Below are positions 1 to 5,442 of a stretch of 7,386 bases of DNA, in pieces (the stretch's first letter is position 1; the number at the start of each line of letters is the position of its first letter). The DNA lies in assembly GCA_964466595.1 (NCBI GenBank), contig CAYXNR010000070.1, forward strand, positions 1 through 7,386. The letters are read 5' to 3'. The notes beneath the pieces were generated by a model, which worked only from the letters and a program-made list of their open reading frames with translations, ran no database searches and was not told the origin of the DNA. This stretch comes from JABDGC01 sp964466595 (GTDB lineage Bacteria; Pseudomonadota; Gammaproteobacteria; DSM-16500). Made by a program: the position numbers and the translations under genes.

Positions 1-938
1 AATATGGCGAGAATGACAAGCAGCATGCCTACAATATCAGTGAAGTGTATAGATTCTTTCAAAAACAGAAAAGCCAGAACAGTTGTGCTTACTGGCATAA
101 CACCCGTAAAAAGCGCTGCAATATTGGCGCTTATCTTAGTCAGCCCACGATACCAGAGCAAGAAGAACATAATTCCCCCCGAAATACCGTAGATTAACAC
201 TTGCCCATAGAGATTTAAGCTAATATCCATCGGATGAAAATTGCCAACACTAAACAGGGCAAAGGGTAGGAACATAATGAGATTAAAGAAATTGACCAAG
301 ATCACTGCCTCAGTCTCTGTTATTTTTTTGCCCACCGATTTTGATAAGATCGTAAAAAGAGCTTCTGGAATAACAGCCAATAGCACTAGGAAATTTCCGA
401 AAAGAGCGCCACCCATTGAATTTGATTCTTTGCCAAGATTTAAAATAAGCAGCCCAAGCATAACAATGAATATAGCCAAGCCTTTCTGAAAATTAATTTT
501 TTCACGTAAAAATACCGCCGATAAAACAAAAATCATAATAGGTGTAATACTGCTAATAATACCGGCTGAGGTAGCACTCGTTGTTTTCATCCCATATAGT
601 ATGAGCACATTAAACAAAAAACCGCCGCAAGCTGCCTGAAAAATAAGCAATAACTTATCTTTTGAAGATAAGGACATAAAATTTCGATAGACACCTGACA
701 ACGGCAATTTGCTTAAGGATGCCACACCCACCATCCCCACAAAACCTATGGCAAATCGTATAGCCAGCAATAAAAAAATAGGAAAATAGCTGATGAGCAA
801 TTTTCCTGATATAACATTAACACCGACAAAACATTGGGCTACCGTCAGCTCTAGGTATCCGACACCAAGATGATGCTTAGCTAAGAAATTATTAACCTTG
901 CTTGGCCTTCTTGATTTAACTGATGGCACTTTAGACAT
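1..938 (-). CDS. DMT-superfamily EamA-domain transporter, 3'-truncated by window edge
   Basis: An open frame of 312 codons runs on the minus strand from an ATG at 938-936 to the window edge without a stop, so the C-terminus lies outside. The protein is very hydrophobic, with about nine to ten predicted membrane helices in two halves: roughly residues 28-166 and 176 to the edge, the tandem EamA domain arrangement (PF00892) of inner-membrane drug/metabolite exporters. Typical features are a short charged N-terminus, the end of the first half (AVFLREKINFQKGLAI, about 141-156) and its counterpart in the second half (LAFLFLKESIHFTDIVGMLL, about 288-307). A Shine-Dalgarno-like GAGAGGGG lies about 10 bases before the ATG and supports this start. 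The substrate cannot be told from sequence; members export amino acids, metabolites or drugs. It is divergent from csaA. A second, decayed EamA gene lies on the other side of csaA, so the family occurs twice in 2.2 kb, but the two proteins are clearly different in sequence. Confidence 0.9.
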   Translation of the reverse strand, partial: MSKVPSVKSRRPSKVNNFLAKHHLGVGYLELTVAQCFVGVNVISGKLLISYFPIFLLLAIRFAIGFVGMVGVASLSKLPLSGVYRNFMSLSSKDKLLLIFQAACGGFLFNVLILYGMKTTSATSAGIISSITPIMIFVLSAVFLREKINFQKGLAIFIVMLGLLILNLGKESNSMGGALFGNFLVLLAVIPEALFTILSKSVGKKITETEAVILVNFFNLIMFLPFALFSVGNFHPMDISLNLYGQVLIYGISGGIMFFLLWYRGLTKISANIAALFTGVMPVSTTVLAFLFLKESIHFTDIVGMLLVILAI

Positions 939-958
939 AACGAAGCTACCCCTCTCTT

Positions 959-1014
959 TCAGTGGATCTATTTTGACTGATTATGATACACTCAGCCCAA
1001 AATAAATCCACTGA
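959..1014. repeat. Inverted repeat between divergent genes (16-bp arms)
   Basis: The left arm at 959-974 and the right arm at 999-1014 are inverted copies of TCAGTGGATYTATTTT with one mismatch (C968), separated by 24 bases. The spacer holds a TTGACT, partly overlapping the left arm, and, on the minus strand, CATAAT/TATCAT hexamers that could belong to the promoter of the EamA gene. It could be an operator with two half-sites, a hairpin in the 5' leader of the minus-strand gene, or the remnant of a palindromic repeat. The two arms are seen directly; a function is not. Confidence 0.65.
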
Positions 1015-1021
1015 AAAGCAA

Positions 1022-1125
1022 GGGTCAAGTGCCACCTTGAGGTACAAAAAATTAGCAAGACTTTGCATTTTACAAATTGGCGAAGTGGCTGATGAATTTT
1101 TGTACCTTAAGGTGGCACTTGACCC
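1022..1125. mobile_element. MITE-like palindromic element (31/32-bp inverted arms)
   Basis: The arms at 1022-1053 and 1095-1125 are near-perfect inverted repeats. Each begins GGGTCAAGTGCCACCTT and ends GGTACAAAAA(A)TT. They differ by one substitution (G1039) and one A in the A-run. The 41-base centre contains the string AAGACTTTGCATTTTACAAA. A compact palindrome with GGGTCA termini and a TTTGCATTTT-like centre resembles non-autonomous elements mobilised by IS200-like or REP-associated tyrosine transposases, but no transposase and no clear target-site duplication are visible here. As RNA it would fold into a 31-bp hairpin. The right end lies 20 bp before the csaA start codon, just upstream of its ribosome-binding site, so transcripts entering csaA from upstream would carry this hairpin. 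The repeat is certain; the mobile-element reading is inference. Confidence 0.6.
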
Positions 1126-1145
1126 CCACAAAAAGGAAACAATAT

Positions 1146-1481
1146 ATGACCATATCTTATGAAGAATTTGAAAAAGTAGATTTTAGATCCGGCACCATCA
1201 CCAAAGTTGAACCTTTTCCGAGAGCAAAAAAACCAGCTTATAAAGTATGGGTTGATTTTGGCAATGACCTTGGCATCAAACAAACCTCAGCACAAGTAAC
1301 GAAGCATTATACCCCTGAGTCGCTACTAGGGCGACAAGTAGTGGGCTGCGTTAATTTGGGTAGCAAAAATATTGGCGGCTTCACTTCTGAATTTTTAATG
1401 GTCGGCTTTCCCGACAATAATGGAGCAGTCTGCCTCATCACCGCCGATCCCACAGTACCGAATGGACAAAAGCTGTTTTAG
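1146..1481 (+). CDS. csaA: CsaA-type tRNA-binding-domain chaperone
   Basis: The 111-residue product consists almost entirely of one OB-fold tRNA-binding domain (PF01588), the usual length for CsaA. Family hallmarks are FEKVDFRSGTITKVEPFPRA near the N-terminus, WVDFG, GIKQTSAQVTKHY, LLGRQVVGCVNL, GGFTSEFLMVGF, and the C-terminal PTVPNGQKLF, which match the Bacillus subtilis CsaA pattern better than the related E. coli YgjH type. CsaA is a cytoplasmic dimer reported to act as an export-related chaperone that binds preproteins; the fold is shared with the C-terminal domains of some aminoacyl-tRNA synthetases. The ATG at 1146 is chosen because AAGGAA at 1133-1138 is a good Shine-Dalgarno site eight to nine bases upstream. 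The same frame is open back to a TTG at 1077, but that stretch is inside the palindromic element and is not family-like. The decayed EamA gene follows after 12 bp, suggesting a former operon. Confidence in family is high; in exact cellular role, moderate. Confidence 0.93.
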   Translation: MTISYEEFEKVDFRSGTITKVEPFPRAKKPAYKVWVDFGNDLGIKQTSAQVTKHYTPESLLGRQVVGCVNLGSKNIGGFTSEFLMVGFPDNNGAVCLITADPTVPNGQKLF

Positions 1482-1493
1482 CTTGTAATAGAC

Positions 1494-2188
1494 ATGAACA
1501 AAAAAAGAATAACACCTTCAATCCAAGGCTATCTGATGATTTTAGCCTCAGCCTTATGCTTTGCTTCCTACGGTGTGTGGTCACGTTTACTCGGTCAGCA
1601 TTTTGGTATTTTTTACCAGGGCTTTGTGCGTAGCACTATTATTTTAATGATCCTCCTTCCTATTTTAATTCTCAGTAAGAAATGGAAACCCATAGAAGAC
1701 AAAGATCGTTAACGGTATTTTCTTTCACGGCTATGCTGCTCGCCGCTTTGAATGGAATTGCTAGCGGTGGAGAGGTAGCTAGCAGCAAAAAATCAACACA
1801 AAAATATGCCTCACTGCAAATAACTGTCTATTCCTGGATTCTCATCCTGATCACACATCTTCCACTTTCAATTATAAGAGGAGAAGTACAACTTACACCC
1901 GCCTTCAATTTAGAATGGTTCGCCATGCTTGGTTATGCCCTATCTGGTTTAGCAGGGTTTTGGCTAGTTATAGAAGGTTTTAAGCATGTGGATGCCAGTA
2001 TTGGAAGCCTGATTGGCTTGCTTGAAATTCCTTTTAGTATTTTATTTGGTGTGATTTTATTTCAGGATCGCTTAACGCTCCCCCTTATTGCAGGAGGACT
2101 CATCATTATCATGGCCGGCCTCTTGCCCGATCTTTATTCTCTCAAAGATCGAAAAGTGAAACCGGTACCCACGCCTTTGCCTTTGTAG
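1494..2188 (+). pseudogene. Decayed EamA transporter (internal deletion plus frameshift)
   Basis: Two reading frames together encode most of a second EamA-type inner-membrane transporter. The first, 1494-1712, gives the N-terminus and about the first two helices (GYLMILASALCFASYGVWSR, then FVRSTIILMILLPILIL) and stops at a TAA just after KKWKPIEDKDR. The second frame is open from 1682 to 2188 and carries the later helices, from LLAALNGIASGGEV through AMLGYALSGLAGFWLVIEGF to SLIGLLEIPFSILFGVILFQ and IIIMAGLLPDL. A normal family member has ten helices and about 290 residues; here only about 230 are encoded and helices 3-5 of the first domain are missing, so the junction near 1700-1720 looks like an internal deletion of roughly 60-75 codons that also shifted frame. 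The ATG at 1682 has no convincing ribosome-binding site, so the second half is probably not made. The gene starts 12 bp after the csaA stop. The substrate is unknown. Confidence 0.8.
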
Positions 2189-2253
2189 GCGCTTCGAAAA
2201 TATTTTTAAGGCATCTATGTTGCGCAAATTAATCAAAGGCTTATTCTCATCAT

Positions 2254-2282
2254 CTAACAAGCTCCTTCAAATCCACTATACT
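2254..2282 (+). promoter_or_regulatory. Putative sigma70-type promoter of the ankyrin gene
   Basis: CTAACA (2254-2259, four of six matches to TTGACA) and TATACT (2277-2282, five of six to TATAAT) are separated by 17 bases. Transcription would start near 2289, giving a short leader of about 13-19 bases. The spacing and position fit well, but the region is AT-rich and the -35 match is modest. Confidence 0.45.
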
Positions 2283-2301
2283 TAAAAATAATAGCTGGAA
2301 T

Positions 2302-5001
2302 ATGAAAATGCCCGATGAAGAAGAGAAAAAGCCCCCTTTAAATGCGGCCACTATCCTACAACTACCGACAGAGCTTAGTGATAAGTTTCTTGATTCACTC
2401 ACACTAGCGGAGCTTAATTCTTTTCAATTACAAAATCGGCAAGCAAATCTTCTTGTTAAAGCCTATAAAAGAAAATATCGTAGTCATCTAGAGTTATATA
2501 AAAAAGTAGCTACTGATCTTAGAACACCATGGTTTGACAAAGCACATATTTTGAGGCTCTTTACCTACGTCTACGAAGGCAAGATTGAAGCCTTAAAAAA
2601 AGAAAAGATCGAATTCGAATATTCATCTTCTGGGAAGCATATTTTTGGTCGTCGTTATGAGAACCCTAAATACCTACTGATAGATTGGGCACAAAAGTTA
2701 AATCATCAGGAAATCCTCAATTATATTTTTCAAAAAATACAACAATCCTACGATCTTGAAGAAGAACGGTATGGTAGAAGTTTCACTTATTGGGCTATCC
2801 AATGTCATCAGCCTTTAAAAGAAATACAAGAGCTTTACGAAAATGAAAATGAGCTATTGGCACCCATGAGTTTTTTCCGTAGCCATGGTAAACAGGATAA
2901 TTATCTTCACTTGGCTATAGAGCAAAACCGTTTGGATCTCCTTGAGTATTTTATTAAACAAGGTTTATCCTTAGATGAAAAAAATTCAAAGGATGAAACA
3001 CCTCTCGAGCTAGCAATAAGCAAAGGTCATTTAAATATAGTAGAAGCACTATTAAAGTATTATGGCGAAAAAAAACTAAGCGCTACTGCTAAGACCAGTG
3101 GAAAGGTATTACACAACGCCATCCTCGCTTGTAGCCAAAAAGAGCGTTCCGATTTTTCAATGATCGATACCCTACTTGAAGCTGAACCACAGCTATTATA
3201 TCAACGAAATGAGTTTGGTCAAACGCCGTTATATATTGCTATCAAACAAGGCAATATGCCACTGATACAACACTTACTGAAGTTTGGTAAGTTTGATTGG
3301 ACAGTGGTTGACACGCGAGGTCATACTCTCTTATATGCAGCCATTACCGCATATTGCAGCCATCCCCAGTCCGATTTTTCTATAATCGACCTATTACTTG
3401 ATGCAGCGCCTCAATTATTAGACCAGAAACTAGCATTTTATACTGCAACACATCATTATAATGTGCCCTTGTTTACCCATCTTCTAGAAAAGGGAAATTA
3501 TAAATTAGAGGGGTATAATGATCATGGATATACATTTATGCATCTATTAATTTTTGCTTATTGTTGTAATAACAACTCTGAAGCAGATGATTCCTTTCCA
3601 GCGATCGATTTATTACTTAAAAAATCCCCAGCTCTATTAAATATGAAATCGAAAGATACGGCTAGAGGAACGGGACACACTCCTTTATTTTCTTTATTAA
3701 CTCTTAAAAATGCTAATTACAAAAAGCGCCATGCCTTAATAGATTATTTAATGAAAATAGAAGGTAGCGATTTGACCACTGTTGATGGGCATAGAATGAC
3801 GCTACTCCATTACGCTGTTAGGGTTAATTGCAATCTAAGTTATTCATTAATCGATCAATTGCTCAAAGCTGCACCTGAATTGTTGCACCAAAAAGATAAA
3901 AATAATGAAACCCCTTTGACCTGGATGCAAAAAAGAAATTTCATACATGAGGCTGTGCATTACTGTACTCACAATAAAGAAAATGAGTTTTCTTTTGATC
4001 TGTTGTTTAGCATGGCACCCGAGCTATTAAATCAATTAAATAACGAAGGGCATACGCCTTTGTTTTTAGCTGTAGTTGAAGGTAATAAAAAAATAGTAAA
4101 ATATTTACTTGATAAAAATGGAATTGATCTAACTGTTAAAGATAAAAATGGCGACACCTTGCTGCATGCCGTCTTGAAGCTGGGTCTGCGTCATGTCGAA
4201 ACCCGCCAAGCGATATTACAGTGTCTTCTCGAAGCCTTTTCGACCCAGCTTGATCATACCCAGGTTTTACAGTTTCTCAATACGATCAATTTTAATGACC
4301 TTCTTAAGTTAGCCTTAACTCAAGATGAAATTGCAAAAATTAAAACCTTTGAAGCTCTAATCAAAGACAAAATTGAAAACTCAAGAAAAGAAGAAATTGA
4401 AAAAGCAATAGAGATCCTATATCAGAAAAAATGTACCGTTAATCTAAAACAGGAACAGGATAAAACATTTTGTTATCTTGATTTTAATACCATACAGGAT
4501 GCACAATTCGTATGCGATCAACTCAATCTCTATTTTCAACCCAATTTTATTTTTAATATAAACCAATGCAGACTTGAATTTCCTGTTGAACAAATTGACA
4601 AAATTCTAGAATTTTTACAGGTTGATTTAAATAATAAATATACTGCGATACAGAAATTAGAGGAATTAAATGTACCCGAAATAAAACAGCCTCTCGAGGA
4701 GGCAAAAGAAGCTCTGGAAGCAGGCACGCTGTCATCCGAAGGTTTAGCAGCCTGCCAAAGGCAACTAGAAAGCGTACCGCTCTCTCAGAAAAATAAAGCT
4801 TGCCTTCATGCTGTCATGATAGGTCTTACACTATCCGCGCTAGCATTAGCTATAGCTGGTATATCGGTTGCCCCCCTACTCCTTACTGGATCAATCTACA
4901 CAATAGGATATGGTGCTCATCGATTTATAAATCGTCACCCTCAAAATAAAGAACACTCTGAGGAAAAGCAAAAACCAGGGAGACCTTCTCCAGAGAGTTG
5001 A
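2302..5001 (+). CDS. F-box-like / ankyrin-repeat protein with C-terminal membrane hairpin; candidate secreted effector
   Basis: This 899-residue protein has four visible parts. Residues about 19-60 match an F-box pattern: LQLPTELSDKFLDSLTLAEL followed by a basic helix. Residues about 198-650 hold some twelve ankyrin repeats, recognisable by TPLxxAIxxGxxxIVxxLL cores, for example ETPLELAISKGHLNIVEALL (232-251), QTPLYIAIKQGNMPLIQHLL (307-326) and HTPLFLAVVEGNKKIVKYLL (584-603). Residues about 655-825 are a non-repetitive, helix-rich charged region. Residues about 836-872 are hydrophobic and could form one or two membrane helices, followed by a hydrophilic tail with Glu at -12, -13 and -16 from the end. 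There is no N-terminal signal peptide. Large ankyrin proteins with F-box-like segments are known effectors of Legionella-type type IV secretion (e.g. AnkB, F-box plus ankyrin), where the F-box recruits host SKP1/CUL1 ubiquitin ligase. That role is inferred here. Start choice: M1 (2302) has its GGA only two bases away, while M3 (2308) has GGA eight bases upstream, so translation may begin at 2308. The gene appears to be a single transcription unit. Confidence 0.88.
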   Translation: MKMPDEEEKKPPLNAATILQLPTELSDKFLDSLTLAELNSFQLQNRQANLLVKAYKRKYRSHLELYKKVATDLRTPWFDKAHILRLFTYVYEGKIEALKKEKIEFEYSSSGKHIFGRRYENPKYLLIDWAQKLNHQEILNYIFQKIQQSYDLEEERYGRSFTYWAIQCHQPLKEIQELYENENELLAPMSFFRSHGKQDNYLHLAIEQNRLDLLEYFIKQGLSLDEKNSKDETPLELAISKGHLNIVEALLKYYGEKKLSATAKTSGKVLHNAILACSQKERSDFSMIDTLLEAEPQLLYQRNEFGQTPLYIAIKQGNMPLIQHLLKFGKFDWTVVDTRGHTLLYAAITAYCSHPQSDFSIIDLLLDAAPQLLDQKLAFYTATHHYNVPLFTHLLEKGNYKLEGYNDHGYTFMHLLIFAYCCNNNSEADDSFPAIDLLLKKSPALLNMKSKDTARGTGHTPLFSLLTLKNANYKKRHALIDYLMKIEGSDLTTVDGHRMTLLHYAVRVNCNLSYSLIDQLLKAAPELLHQKDKNNETPLTWMQKRNFIHEAVHYCTHNKENEFSFDLLFSMAPELLNQLNNEGHTPLFLAVVEGNKKIVKYLLDKNGIDLTVKDKNGDTLLHAVLKLGLRHVETRQAILQCLLEAFSTQLDHTQVLQFLNTINFNDLLKLALTQDEIAKIKTFEALIKDKIENSRKEEIEKAIEILYQKKCTVNLKQEQDKTFCYLDFNTIQDAQFVCDQLNLYFQPNFIFNINQCRLEFPVEQIDKILEFLQVDLNNKYTAIQKLEELNVPEIKQPLEEAKEALEAGTLSSEGLAACQRQLESVPLSQKNKACLHAVMIGLTLSALALAIAGISVAPLLLTGSIYTIGYGAHRFINRHPQNKEHSEEKQKPGRPSPES

Positions 5002-5045
5002 TTTTATGTGTGGAAAACCGCTAACCTGACTCTGCCAATTTCTAT

Positions 5046-5267
5046 TTAGTTTCTTGTCTTTGAAATTTGCCCCTGTACCTGCGGATTGACGTTTGTCCAG
5101 GGATTAGCGCTTGTATTTAGCGGCGAAGGTGAAGAAGAAGGTGGGGGAGCAGCAGAGCTTGGCGTCTGCGTTTGAATATGGGTATTTTGATGATCCTGTC
5201 CTTGATAAAGGGCGCATGAAGTAAGCAAAAATAAATAAAACGACACCAAAATTAACAATCCCTGCAT
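5046..5267 (-). CDS. Small Pro/Ser-rich lipoprotein
   Basis: This 73-residue product starts with a hydrophobic stretch (LLILVSFYLFLLTSC) ending in a lipobox, Leu15-Thr16-Ser17-Cys18, so it should be cleaved and lipidated at Cys18. Residue +2 is Ala, which in proteobacteria favours outer-membrane sorting. The n-region (Met-Gln-Gly) lacks the usual Lys/Arg, which is odd. The mature 56 residues are low complexity: a Gln/Thr/His stretch, then PSSAAPPPSSSPSP, then an Asn/Gln-rich tail; no known domain is seen. The start is supported by AAAGGATGAGGAT directly upstream on the minus strand, with AGGA seven bases before the ATG. The gene is convergent with the ankyrin gene (44 bp between stops) and divergent from the acylase. 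The lipobox, start site and hydrophobic leader argue for a real gene rather than a chance frame. The function is unknown. Confidence 0.68.
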   Translation of the reverse strand: MQGLLILVSFYLFLLTSCALYQGQDHQNTHIQTQTPSSAAPPPSSSPSPLNTSANPWTNVNPQVQGQISKTRN

Positions 5268-5278
5268 ATCCTCATCCT

Positions 5279-5307
5279 TTGATTCAACGCTGAAGATTTT
5301 TTATACT
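5279..5307 (+). promoter_or_regulatory. Putative sigma70 promoter of the acylase gene
   Basis: TTGATT (5279-5284) and TATACT (5302-5307) are spaced by 17 bases, the optimal distance, with four and five of six consensus matches. The expected transcript start is near 5314, giving a leader of about 129 bases before the acylase ATG. It overlaps the control region of the divergent lipoprotein gene, whose own -10 might be TATAAA on the minus strand at 5305-5300, so the two may compete or be co-regulated. Confidence 0.55.
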
Positions 5308-5313
5308 AGCATA

Positions 5314-5400
5314 ATGCGCCCTTTAAAAAAATGGATTTTGCTTCTCAATGGCTTTTTCACCACCTTATATGCCTTAGAAAACGATTCTGAGTGGAAATGA
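5314..5400 (+). CDS. Possible 28-residue small membrane/secreted peptide
   Basis: ATG at 5314 opens 28 codons ending in TGA at 5398-5400. The peptide begins MRPLKKWILLLNGFF, a basic N-terminus followed by a hydrophobic run, then TTLYALENDSEWK, so it resembles a signal peptide or tiny membrane protein. There is no Shine-Dalgarno site, but the ATG falls seven bases after the putative -10 box, where transcription would begin, so it could be read as a leaderless ORF. It ends 42 bases before the acylase ATG and lies in the leader of that gene. It could equally be a chance frame in an AT-rich leader. Confidence 0.25.
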   Translation: MRPLKKWILLLNGFFTTLYALENDSEWK

Positions 5401-5442
5401 AGCTTTGCTCCTTAATCTTTGGGCTATCAAAAAGGAATTCTT

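Noticed and set aside
4..489. Plus-strand open frames of 62 and 82 codons at 4-192 and 241-489
   Set aside because: They lie antisense to the EamA transporter on the minus strand, whose hydrophobic, family-like protein explains the region; the plus-strand products have no recognisable features.
946..1131. Minus-strand 61-codon frame
   Set aside because: It runs through both inverted repeats and has no Shine-Dalgarno site or protein-like features.
1077..1145. N-terminal extension of csaA from a TTG codon
   Set aside because: The extra 23 residues are encoded by the palindromic element, are not part of the family, and the ATG at 1146 has the good ribosome-binding site.
2072..2260. Minus-strand 62-codon frame
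   Set aside because: It is antisense to the end of the decayed transporter and has no supporting signals.
4536..4735. Two overlapping minus-strand frames of about 60 codons
   Set aside because: They are shadows of the ankyrin gene on the opposite strand.
5002..5045. Bidirectional terminator between the ankyrin and lipoprotein genes
   Set aside because: Only a loose AGAGT/ACTCT pairing was found, with no compact stem and no T-run on either strand.
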